DNA of 64,000 nt from CALFCX01 sp041650595 (lineage in GTDB: Bacteria > Margulisbacteria > WOR-1 > JAKLHX01), in the NCBI GenBank assembly GCA_041650595.1, contig JBAZKW010000010.1, positions 12,170-76,169 of the forward strand, given 5' to 3'. Position 1 is the first letter of the stretch; each line of letters opens with the position of its first letter. Below, piece by piece: positions 44,189-51,824 of the stretch. The notes under the pieces were generated by a model. It had not been told where the DNA came from and searched no databases. It saw only the letters and a list, made by a program, of their open reading frames with translations. The position numbers and the translations under genes are program-made.

Positions 44189-44594
44189 CTTAAACCGGAA
44201 TCCAATAACCGGCTGCCCTATCCTCCCGCGTCCCCACTTGAGTTAACTGTACCTGGTGGTACAGGAATATTAACCTGTTTACCATCGCTTACCCCCGCCA
44301 TACGGCGAGGCTGGGCTTAGAAATCGACTTACCCTGGGCGGACGAACCTTCCCCAGGAAACCGCAGGTTTTCGGCGGACAAGATTCTCACTTGTCTTTTC
44401 GCTACTTATGCCGACATTCTCACTTCTATTTCGTCCATACCGCTTTACAGCGATACTTCGACCTACAATAGAACGCTCCCCTACCAGTCTATTCCGATAA
44501 ATCGGAATAAAATCCGTAGCTTCGGTGATATGCTTTAGCCCCGTTAATTTTCGGCGCGGGATCCCTCGACCAGTGAGCTGTTACGCACTCTTTA

Positions 44595-44629
<35 letters not shown>

Positions 44630-45134
44630 TTTAGTGACCCCACTTCCTTATCCACTTAGCATATACTTAGGGACCTTAGCTGACGATCCGGGTTGTTTCC
44701 CTTTTGCCCACGAAGCTTATCCCTCGCAGACTCACTCCCGGGTAATTAACCTGCGGCATTCGGAGTTAGCCAGGATTTGGTAGGCCTTCCGGCCTCCTAG
44801 TCCAAACTGTACTCTACCTCCGCAGGTATAGACCCCGAGGCTGGCCCTAAAACCATTTCGGGGAGAACTAGCTATCTCTGGGCTCGTTTAGCTTTTCACT
44901 GCTATCCTCAGGTCATCACATGACTTTTCAACGTCAACGTGTTCGAGCCTCCCCCCGTCTTTCGACGGGGTTCACTCTGCCCAAGGATAGATCGCTCCAG
45001 TTTCGAGTCTATTACTAGCAACTTAGCGCCCAAACATTTAGGACTCGCTTTCGCTGCGGCTCGGCCGTGAATACGGCCTTAACCTTGCTGCTAACAATAA
45101 GTCGCCGGCTCATTCTTCAATAGGCACGCCATGA

Positions 45135-45420
45135 CCCAGCACTTTCTAATCTTCTAGACTACCTTTAATTCTTTTTTTAAGGTGCCCTAAAGAGTTTCCA
45201 TAATCTTTTAACATTTGTTCTCTATGTCTGGCATCTTTGTCAGAAGAATACGCTTCATAATAAACCACCTTATATCCAGGCTTATCAAGTTTATGTTCTT
45301 CCATTCTTCTATCCAGATCATTTGTATAGCCTATATATATGAAATCAGATCTCTCCTTCTTCATAAAATAAACATAGAACAAATGTGCTCACCTCTTTTC
45401 GAAAATCAGAAAGTGCTGGG
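45135..45420 (-). mobile_element. Intervening sequence at 23S helix 25 with a GIY-YIG ORF
   Basis: A 16-nt near-perfect stem (arms 45135-45150 and 45405-45420, one G-U-type mismatch) caps helix 25 (about E. coli 545), a known IVS site in other bacteria. Such IVSs are normally removed by RNase III, leaving fragmented rRNA, and often encode a four-helix S23 protein. Here the loop holds a GIY-YIG nuclease gene. Confidence 0.8.
45146..45382 (-). CDS. GIY-YIG nuclease-domain protein inside the 23S IVS
   Basis: 78 residues, single GIY-YIG domain of the UPF0213/YhbQ-like type: YVYFMKKERSDFIYIGYTNDLDRRMEEH (with the catalytic Arg), then VVYYEAYSSDKDARHREQMLKDYGN with the metal-binding Glu. Starts at a TTG with GAGGTGA upstream. 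Its stop lies inside the stem region, so the gene is entirely within the insertion. Stand-alone domains of this kind usually have an unknown role; here it may mobilise or help process the IVS. Confidence 0.85.
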   Translation of the reverse strand: MFYVYFMKKERSDFIYIGYTNDLDRRMEEHKLDKPGYKVVYYEAYSSDKDARHREQMLKDYGNSLGHLKKRIKGSLED

Positions 45421-46129
45421 CTCTGACTGCTTGTAGGCATACGGTTTCATGTACTATTTCACTCCCCGCCAGGGGTGCTTTTCACCTTTCCCTCACGGTA
45501 CTAGTTCGCTATCGGTCTACTTACAGTATTTAGCCTTGGATGATGGTCCACCCGGATTCCCACAAAATTTCTCGTGTTCCGTGGTACTTGGGAACGTCTA
45601 AAAAAGTGCTTACCCTTTCGCTTACATGGCTATCACATTCTATGGCATTACTTTCCAGAAAACTTCAGCTAGAATAAGCATTTGTAACTTTTTCCGTGTT
45701 CTGTAAAACACGACTAAACGTCCCGCGACACCCCGTCAGAAACGCTTACAGGCTATAATCTGACAAGGTTTAGGCTATTTCCATTTCGCTCGCCACTACT
45801 TTGGAAATCTCTTTTGATTTCTGTTCCTCAGGTTACTAAGATGTTTCAGTTGGCCTGGTTGACTCTATTCGTATACAGACATTACTCTGTATGGGTTCTC
45901 CCATTCGGAAACCTCCGGATCACAGTTTGTTTGACAACTCCCCGGAGAGTATCGCCGCCACACGCGTCCTTCATCGCCTGAAGTAGCCTAGGTATCCTCC
46001 ATATGCCCTTACTATCTTGCCCACAATCACTTTTTGACACAATGAAGCTCTAAAACAAAAAAAGCTGAAGCTTAACGCTTCATCCTTCATGTCTCATGCT
46101 TCCGCCTTATTTCTATTTTCAATTGCGCG

Positions 46130-46146
46130 GATTACCTTATTTAGTT
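46130..46146 (-). other. Pre-23S processing stalk, 5' arm
   Basis: Pairs over 17 nt with 41921-41937, outside the 23S ends. An inner helix at 46027-46036 pairs with 42019-42028. Between the two lies a different AT-rich repeat-like stretch. Confidence 0.75.
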
Positions 46147-46165
46147 ATCAAGGAACTATGGAATT

Positions 46166-46216
46166 CCCTTCGACTCCCCCTCGACATGCTCGGGGTCGCT
46201 CAGGGTCCTGAAGACG
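46166..46216. repeat. Dispersed repeat (CCCTTCGAC...GCTCAGGGT), copy B
   Basis: Same repeat family as 41663-41716, here in the rRNA leader, directly after the T8 of the leader terminator (minus strand). The two copies bracket the rRNA operon. Confidence 0.7.
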
Positions 46217-46259
46217 AAAAAAAAGCGCACTTCAGCGCTTTAATTAAGGGACTGAAGTG
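46217..46259 (-). terminator. Attenuator-like terminator in the rRNA leader
   Basis: Minus strand, downstream of the rRNA promoter: AAAGCGC-TGAAGT-GCGCTTT followed by a T-run (46241-46217). An upstream CACTTCAG (46259-46252) can instead pair with CTGAAGTG (46235-46228), which breaks the terminator stem. Mutually exclusive structures are the hallmark of attenuation. No ligand or peptide is evident, so the regulator is unknown. Confidence 0.6.
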
Positions 46260-46299
46260 TTTCCCTCGGGTCAGGTCTTATCTTTCGTCATACGTGTTA

Positions 46300-46328
46300 A
46301 CTATACAATATATAAAATATCGTGTCAA
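46300..46328 (-). promoter_or_regulatory. rRNA promoter (TTGACA-N17-TATAGT)
   Basis: Minus strand -35 at 46328-46323, 17-nt AT-rich spacer, -10 at 46305-46300. Reads into the 23S-5S operon. Divergent and only 32 nt from the alternative-sigma promoter at 46361. Confidence 0.85.
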
Positions 46329-46360
46329 GCGGACATTTCGGCTGCTCGCATATAAAAAGG

Positions 46361-46390
46361 TGAAATTTCCATAAATATCCGTCGAGAACA
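46361..46390 (+). promoter_or_regulatory. Alternative-sigma promoter (TGAAATTT-N14-CGAGAACA)
   Basis: TGAAATTT at 46361-46368, 14-nt spacer, CGAGAACA at 46383-46390. Drives 46420 and probably 47299. Confidence 0.65.
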
Positions 46391-46419
46391 AAATAGACGC
46401 ACTTTATAAGGAGATATTG

Positions 46420-47277
46420 ATGAAAGTATATGGGGGCCGAGGTCCAGGAGGAAGAAGAGGCATGTTGCCTCGTCCGACCGGAGGAGGCAATGCAGCAGGT
46501 CGATTTTTCGTAGACCTTAGACCGGAAGCCTTAAAACAAGGTGCTCATGCCGCTATTTTGGACGGCACTATCTCGGTAAGAGATGCAGTCTTAAAGCTTA
46601 ACCATATGGAACCTGCCGAGAGGATAGATCTGCTAACGAGTCCGAATATGCCAGTGGAGAGGGCTGTGTCATATGTCTTTGATGATTTAATGGCCTTCCG
46701 CGACAGGATAGCATTGTTCGTTGAAATGCCGTCTGATAATGCCGCTACACTGCTATGCAATTCTGCAGTATCGCATCAAGACAGAATGGATGTCCTGACG
46801 GCAAGCATGATGAGAGATGAAAAAGTGGCAGATATTGTCTCCAGCTCCATGATGCCGGATACAATAAAATTACAGATACTGGAAGACCGCTCATTGGGAT
46901 TAAGCACACGCGCGGAAATACTTAACCGCGAAGCTGTTTCAATAGATGATGTCACCGTAAAAATGATCATGTCAAATTGCCTCGACTTTTATGAGAAAGG
47001 TGAGCTGATGGACAGGCTTGAACCCGAAAGGATTGTTGCAATATATTCGCACAAATTGTTCAATCCGGAACATATTGCTTTTTCTATATATATGTTGGCA
47101 ATGCCTTCTTTCTCTGCACCTAAGATCGCTGCCGCTTTTGATCTCGATATTATTCCGGAAGACAGGATCCGCATGCTGCTGCAATATCTCGGTCGTAAAG
47201 GGCATGACTCTCAAAGAAAACAGGCCGCAATCCTTGCTGCTATGGAAGACCGCGAAAAAGCGCAACGATTGGGATAA
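46420..47277 (+). CDS. Lineage-specific helical protein in the alternative-sigma set
   Basis: 285 residues, ATG at 46420 with AAGGAG 6 nt before (a TTG just upstream also opens the frame). The N-terminus is Gly/Arg-rich (GGRGPGGRRGM). The rest is a run of amphipathic helices of about 20 residues that suggest a HEAT- or TPR-like solenoid (for example VKMIMSNCLDFYEKGELMDRL). No signal peptide, membrane helix or catalytic motif. First gene of an operon with 47299 (21-nt gap). Confidence 0.55.
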   Translation: MKVYGGRGPGGRRGMLPRPTGGGNAAGRFFVDLRPEALKQGAHAAILDGTISVRDAVLKLNHMEPAERIDLLTSPNMPVERAVSYVFDDLMAFRDRIALFVEMPSDNAATLLCNSAVSHQDRMDVLTASMMRDEKVADIVSSSMMPDTIKLQILEDRSLGLSTRAEILNREAVSIDDVTVKMIMSNCLDFYEKGELMDRLEPERIVAIYSHKLFNPEHIAFSIYMLAMPSFSAPKIAAAFDLDIIPEDRIRMLLQYLGRKGHDSQRKQAAILAAMEDREKAQRLG

Positions 47278-47298
47278 TCACTAGAAATAGAAAGATCA

Positions 47299-48198
47299 AT
47301 GACCACAAACACCGTTGTTTTTAAAGTCGGCGGCATTGAAAGGTCCGCCCGCATGTACAGGGTCGACCTATCAGTTTTGCGGCTGGGCAAAATGGTCCCG
47401 CTCAGACCTTTGATCGATGAAAGCGTCATTGACAGGATATTATTCCCTTCTGCCGCAAAAATGTTCTTTGATAAAGGGATATTAATACGAGCACAAGATA
47501 ATGCGCAAAAACTTGTTCTTAACACAAAAAATCTAAGGGATTTTATTACACAACAAAACGGAATCAAAGAAATGCGCGATAAAGGTTTTCGTTCAAGGTC
47601 AAGCGCGCATGCTTTAAGTGCAGTGACCGGCCGGCTCACCAATAATCTTTCCTCAATATATGGAGAGTTGCATAAAGAAGCCGCGGAAGCGCTTTGGTAC
47701 TTATCAAAAAACGATTTAAAAAAATGGAACGAAATAAAGAGGACTATGATGGATCCGTTTTTCACAAGAATGAACCTCAGCGGACTATTGATAAGCCCTC
47801 CGATATTAACGCCGCCCCCCAGCGCGCTATGGCTTGCAGGGGGATTTGTTGCGGCGGAATTACTACCACATCTTTTAGGTTTTAAACACGACGCGGTGAT
47901 AAGCGGTATTTTGATGTTATTGGTCGCCGGAGCATATTTTTACGCACCTTTGCATCAAAACAGATCGATCCGCAGAATGTGGAGTAGCCAATTAGTGCCC
48001 ATTAATTTCAAAAATGTTATTGTCAGTAAAGACACCTTTCTTGTGATACGCGGATCAAGCGCACACCATCTATGTGAAGGCACTGATGCAAGCAAAATTG
48101 ATGCCGCTATCGAACGCGGAAGAAGGCTGATGTATTACTCCGCTTTTTATCCGGACCTGGAAGAAGCAGAGATGTTCGAACCGTTCTTTTTCAAATAA
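47299..48198 (+). CDS. Membrane paralog A (two TM helices, pentapeptide-like tail)
   Basis: 299 residues. Arg-rich start (ERSARMYRV), a helical middle with GRLTNNLSSIYGELHKEAAEALW and MNLSGLLIS, then two hydrophobic helices (LWLAGGFVAAELLPHLLGF; ISGILMLLVAGAYFYAPL) and a tail beginning VPINFKNVIVSKDTF. The 49322 and 50251 products have the same plan (GRMTKNLTSEYGML, DLSGM, two TM, pentapeptide tail), so the three are paralogs. The membrane anchor plus cytosolic domains suggests a docking or signalling protein. Function unknown. Confidence 0.65.
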   Translation: MTTNTVVFKVGGIERSARMYRVDLSVLRLGKMVPLRPLIDESVIDRILFPSAAKMFFDKGILIRAQDNAQKLVLNTKNLRDFITQQNGIKEMRDKGFRSRSSAHALSAVTGRLTNNLSSIYGELHKEAAEALWYLSKNDLKKWNEIKRTMMDPFFTRMNLSGLLISPPILTPPPSALWLAGGFVAAELLPHLLGFKHDAVISGILMLLVAGAYFYAPLHQNRSIRRMWSSQLVPINFKNVIVSKDTFLVIRGSSAHHLCEGTDASKIDAAIERGRRLMYYSAFYPDLEEAEMFEPFFFK

Positions 48199-48220
48199 TC
48201 CAACAACATCTATTTTATGA

Positions 48221-48250
48221 TGAAATTTCCGATAAAATCAATCGATATGA
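48221..48250 (+). promoter_or_regulatory. Alternative-sigma promoter (TGAAATTT-N14-CGATATGA)
   Basis: TGAAATTT at 48221-48228, 14-nt spacer, CGATATGA at 48243-48250. Drives the oxidoreductase gene at 48293 and, by short gaps, 49322 and 50251. Confidence 0.78.
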
Positions 48251-48292
48251 AAATGACCGGATTTTATACAAATATCGGGAGGCAATAATTAA

Positions 48293-49291
48293 ATGGCTGT
48301 TCAAGCACCAGGACGGGTATTAAGGGCGGCATTGATCGGTTGCTCGGGAATAGGCGTAAAGCACGCAGAAGCTTACAGATTCTGTAAGAATATTCAGCTT
48401 GCAGCAGTTGTAGATCTGCAGAGGGAAAGTGCGGACAGGCTTGCAGGATTGCATAACGTTAAAGCGTATTACGATGTTGAAGATGTTCTTGGAAATCCGA
48501 CTATTGATGTTATCGATATCGCGGCGCCTACCAAATTTCATATGCTTATCGCAACTGATGCCGCAAGAGCCGGCCAGCACTGTATCTGCGAAAAACCCAT
48601 TGCAACAAATTACTTAGAATACCAAATGATGGCCGATGCTTTTAGACAGTCAGGAACTACTTTGGGAGGCATTTTTCAGCACCGTTTTTCTGACGAGGCA
48701 ATGGAATTAGCAAGAAAGATAAAAGTATCAGAACTCGGCTATAACCTGAAAGCATCCAGCACTACAAAGTGGTTTAGAGACGACGCTTATTGGCTCGCTC
48801 CAGGCCGCGCAATGGCCGGCGGTGGAGTTTTGACGGTCCACGCGATCCACGCCATAGATCTGGTTATGAATCTGCTTGGTGAACCTGTCTCGGTCACCGC
48901 ATCCGTTGACAATACCGGACAACCGGAAGGTGTTGAAGTGGAACATACAGGAACCGCAAAGATTATTTTCAAAAGCGGGGCTACTGCCGATGTTTACGCC
49001 ACAACCCGTGCATGGAGCCCAAAATATCCTTCTCCCGGCCAGCCATTAAACTTCATGGATATAGATGAAAGGCATCAAATTGCTGTGACCGGAAGTAACA
49101 GCAATGTAATGTTTGAAACGCCTCCGCAGCCGCTGGTAGAGCTTTTCGCCAGAAATCTTGATAGCTTCGCAGGCTCTATCCTTGCAGAAGAGCCTCCTGC
49201 CGTTTCCCTCGATAGCGCCTGGCAGACTATTTGGCTGATCAAAAAGATGTACGAATCCGCAAAAAATGGCGGAGCATCAGTGGCGATTTAA
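48293..49291 (+). CDS. Gfo/Idh/MocA-family oxidoreductase
   Basis: 332 residues. N-terminal Rossmann motif LIGCSGIGVKHAEAY, IDVIDIAAPTKFHM, and the family signature CEKPIATN (the Lys is catalytic). The C-terminal alpha/beta domain has ARKIKVSELGYNLKASSTTKWFRDDAYW and GGGVLTVHAIHAIDLVMNLLGE, where the His-Asp region is catalytic in many members. NAD(P)-dependent redox on a sugar or cyclitol is likely; the substrate is open. GGGAGG Shine-Dalgarno. Sits in the alternative-sigma set beside membrane paralogs, which suggests a surface-sugar or sugar-nucleotide role. Confidence 0.85.
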   Translation: MAVQAPGRVLRAALIGCSGIGVKHAEAYRFCKNIQLAAVVDLQRESADRLAGLHNVKAYYDVEDVLGNPTIDVIDIAAPTKFHMLIATDAARAGQHCICEKPIATNYLEYQMMADAFRQSGTTLGGIFQHRFSDEAMELARKIKVSELGYNLKASSTTKWFRDDAYWLAPGRAMAGGGVLTVHAIHAIDLVMNLLGEPVSVTASVDNTGQPEGVEVEHTGTAKIIFKSGATADVYATTRAWSPKYPSPGQPLNFMDIDERHQIAVTGSNSNVMFETPPQPLVELFARNLDSFAGSILAEEPPAVSLDSAWQTIWLIKKMYESAKNGGASVAI

Positions 49292-49321
49292 ACAGTGAAA
49301 GATTGAATAAGGAGCAAAGTG

Positions 49322-50206
49322 ATGGCAAGAACAAGCGAGATCGGTTTTGGCAGATACGCAAGAATGTACAATGTAAGGCCGGTAATACAAGCTGAAAAAC
49401 TCAGCTATCAAAGCCTTGAATCCGCGGAAAGAAGCGGCCGGCTTACTCCTGCAATACAAAGATCTTCGTTATACGGTGTGCTTGAGATGCAGGGTATTGT
49501 TGAAAAAACAAGTGCCGGCATAGATCATTTACATCTTGGGCCATTGCAGAAATTTATTGGAACAACAAGTCCATCTTGGCGGAAACAAATGGGATTAAAA
49601 ACAAGGACAAGAGACGCATCGGACGCATATGATGCTATTGTCGGACGGCTAGATAGACACACCTTAAGGATGATTCTTGAATCTAAATATGGTGCACACC
49701 ACGACTTAGCAGACAGAGCCCTTCAGTGCCTTGCGCATCATCTTTTGAATCCTTATAAAGACTATAAAACGCAGTTGGATGAGGCCGGAGTTGCACTGGA
49801 CCTGAGCGGGATGATGTTTTCCCCTTCAGCATGGAAGGTCCCTGTCAGATTAAGATCACTGTCAATCCCCCTTGCACTCGAACTTGTGATGGGAGCATCA
49901 TATTATTTACATGATTTTCATGATTATCAGACGGCATTTTTTATGTTTGGCATCGGAGGACTGGCAGGAGCAGTAGCTTCCTTGGTTGTATCCATGCCAA
50001 AAAGACCGTCCTTCGCTTTTGTCAACCTAAAGAATACGGATCTTACAAATGCATGTTTCGGGTACGCGGATTTTACCGGCGTCGGGCTCAAGGGTGCCAT
50101 AACAAAGGAACTAAACACATCCGGAACAATAGGACTGGAAAAGAATCTTGCATCATGGACCGATGCTGAATTTAAGCAACATTTTGATAACGATGATCCC
50201 ATGTGA
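49322..50206 (+). CDS. Membrane paralog B (two TM helices, pentapeptide-like tail)
   Basis: 294 residues from the ATG at 49322 (AAGGAG 7 nt before; a GTG at 49319 also in frame). Arg-rich start (RYARMYNV). Middle IVGRLDRHTLRMILESKYG with HHDLADRALQCL and GVALDLSGMMFS, two hydrophobic helices (LALELVMGASYYLHDF; FFMFGIGGLAGAVASLVVS), and a pentapeptide-like tail (VNLKNTDLTNACFGYADF). Paralog of 47299 and 50251. Co-transcribed after the oxidoreductase. Confidence 0.65.
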   Translation: MARTSEIGFGRYARMYNVRPVIQAEKLSYQSLESAERSGRLTPAIQRSSLYGVLEMQGIVEKTSAGIDHLHLGPLQKFIGTTSPSWRKQMGLKTRTRDASDAYDAIVGRLDRHTLRMILESKYGAHHDLADRALQCLAHHLLNPYKDYKTQLDEAGVALDLSGMMFSPSAWKVPVRLRSLSIPLALELVMGASYYLHDFHDYQTAFFMFGIGGLAGAVASLVVSMPKRPSFAFVNLKNTDLTNACFGYADFTGVGLKGAITKELNTSGTIGLEKNLASWTDAEFKQHFDNDDPM

Positions 50207-50250
50207 CACCAATACCGCGATAAAAATCCCTAAGGATAAAAAAATATCCG

Positions 50251-51171
50251 ATGCATAAAACTTTGACTTTTGTTGATTCGGTCAATGGCCCCCGTCAGTT
50301 GAGAATGGCCCGTATCAATCCGGTGATTCTTCGGAATGATTGTGTGATAAGGATCCCCGTGCACGAAGACAATTCCGAAATAGGCCTTTCCGCAAAAACT
50401 TTTGGCCTGCTTGAAACAAGAGAGATCATCGCAAAAAAAGGTGCTGTTTATAGTCTTAACACAGAATACCTTTCGCGTTTTTTGAAAGAAGATGGCATTG
50501 ACGCCAAGATGGATGAAAGCGGATTTGCAAGCCGCAAGAGGACTTTAGAAGACCGCATGGAAGCCTTCATCGGACGCATGACGAAAAACCTCACATCAGA
50601 ATACGGAATGCTGTCAGAATCGAAATACGGAAATCAGCATGATAGCGTGATAGATGCGGTCATGTGCCTTATTAACAGAGATATTAAAGGTTGGAACGAT
50701 ATCAAGAATGGCATCCTGGACCCTCACGAAATATCGGTCGATTTGAGCGGCATGCATCTTTTTCGCGTGCTTTCAGTTCCGAGACCTCTTAGACGAACAG
50801 TATACGCAGCATGTATTTTTTTAACGGCCGCGGCTGCAATTTCTGAGCATAATTTACTTCCCATAATGATCCCAATTGACATTGTTATTGTTTTAACATT
50901 ACTTCTTAACAAGCACAGGATTAACTTCCCCGTATTTAGTGTTAAAAACAATGCAAGCTTCTGGTGGCCTTTTATAGAAGTCAATTTCCAAAATATCATA
51001 GCAAACAAGACCACATTCTCACATATTAATTTTTACAATTGCGAATTTAACGGTGCACAGCTTAACAATGTCACTTTTCTCCGCTGCGGAATCAACCGAT
51101 CTGATCTTGCTGCAGCAACGCTAATAAACACGACCTTTACAGACTGCAGAAAAATACCCACCTCTCACTGA
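50251..51171 (+). CDS. Membrane paralog C (two TM helices, pentapeptide repeats)
   Basis: 306 residues. Arg-rich start (RQLRMARINPVILRN), the shared IGRMTKNLTSEYGML, SKYGNQHDSVIDAVMCL and VDLSGMHLF, two hydrophobic helices (TVYAACIFLTAAAAIS; LLPIMIPIDIVIVLTLLL), and a C-terminal run of pentapeptide repeats (NCEFNGAQLNNVTFLRCG). Has the clearest pentapeptide region of the three paralogs. The start context is weak. Last gene of the block; its end overlaps the promoter of 51220 by about 3 nt. Confidence 0.65.
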   Translation: MHKTLTFVDSVNGPRQLRMARINPVILRNDCVIRIPVHEDNSEIGLSAKTFGLLETREIIAKKGAVYSLNTEYLSRFLKEDGIDAKMDESGFASRKRTLEDRMEAFIGRMTKNLTSEYGMLSESKYGNQHDSVIDAVMCLINRDIKGWNDIKNGILDPHEISVDLSGMHLFRVLSVPRPLRRTVYAACIFLTAAAAISEHNLLPIMIPIDIVIVLTLLLNKHRINFPVFSVKNNASFWWPFIEVNFQNIIANKTTFSHINFYNCEFNGAQLNNVTFLRCGINRSDLAAATLINTTFTDCRKIPTSH

Positions 51172-51198
51172 GATTTACTGCATTTTCGGTCGATATCT
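51169..51198 (+). promoter_or_regulatory. Alternative-sigma promoter (TGAGATTT-N14-CGATATCT)
   Basis: TGAGATTT at 51169-51176 (one mismatch), 14-nt spacer, CGATATCT at 51191-51198. Drives the small Cys protein at 51220. Confidence 0.7.
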
Positions 51199-51219
51199 AT
51201 ATGTAGGGGGGTGGCAACA

Positions 51220-51444
51220 ATGGAAGATCTTAATTGCGAAGAGATGTCCGGCGTCCGCCTCGAAGGAAGGGCCGACCAGGCTCATCTGGAAACCGTAAAT
51301 AACAGCGGCGAGATGTGTCCGTACTTCGAAAAGGTAAAATGCCATTTCCCGCGGCTGTCATACGGCTTTTGCAGCGGATGTCCCAGATTGATGCCGGAAA
51401 ACCTTTTGACAAAGGCCGCGCCCTCTATCAATATAGTCGAATAA
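51220..51444 (+). CDS. Small cysteine-rich lineage-specific protein
   Basis: 74 residues from the ATG at 51220 (GGGGGG 8 nt before). The C-terminal half holds MCPYFEKVKCHF and FCSGCPRL, a four-Cys CP...C...CxxC arrangement fit for a zinc or iron-sulfur site. No homology recognised. Expressed from an alternative-sigma promoter and converges on the receiver-protein gene. Confidence 0.6.
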   Translation: MEDLNCEEMSGVRLEGRADQAHLETVNNSGEMCPYFEKVKCHFPRLSYGFCSGCPRLMPENLLTKAAPSINIVE

Positions 51445-51446
51445 GT

Positions 51447-51806
51447 TCAGTGGATATATTTCTGGATGATGCTTAAAATGGAATCGTTTTTGAAAGGCTT
51501 CATCAGTACTTCGTCGCCGCCAACATCAAAACATTTATCTACCTGCCTGGGAACATTGAGCGCCGTGATAAAGATCACGGGCAGGTGCTTTGTCAAAGGA
51601 TTCGCTTTTATTTTTCTGCATATCTCATAGCCGTCCACTTTTGGCAGCATGATATCAAGAAAGACCATCTTTGGCTTATCATTTTGCAAAACATACAGCG
51701 CCTCTTCCCCGCTGCGCACGCAATGGATATCCAGGTGGAGGGCTTTTAACCTTTCTATAAACAATTCCGTCTGATCTTCGTTGTCCTCAACCAGTAAAAT
51801 ATCCAT
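51447..51806 (-). CDS. Stand-alone response-regulator receiver domain
   Basis: 119 residues, CheY-like. The acidic pair VEDNED at the N-terminus, phospho-acceptor Asp in VFLDIMLPK, conserved Thr in FITAL, and Lys in MKPF. No output domain. GGGGAGGA Shine-Dalgarno. Last gene of the long leftward surface operon, 18 nt after the ExeA-like gene, so it may control assembly or activity of that system. No sensor kinase is nearby. Confidence 0.9.
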   Translation of the reverse strand: MDILLVEDNEDQTELFIERLKALHLDIHCVRSGEEALYVLQNDKPKMVFLDIMLPKVDGYEICRKIKANPLTKHLPVIFITALNVPRQVDKCFDVGGDEVLMKPFKNDSILSIIQKYIH

Positions 51807-51824
51807 AATTGTCCTCCCCTTTCC

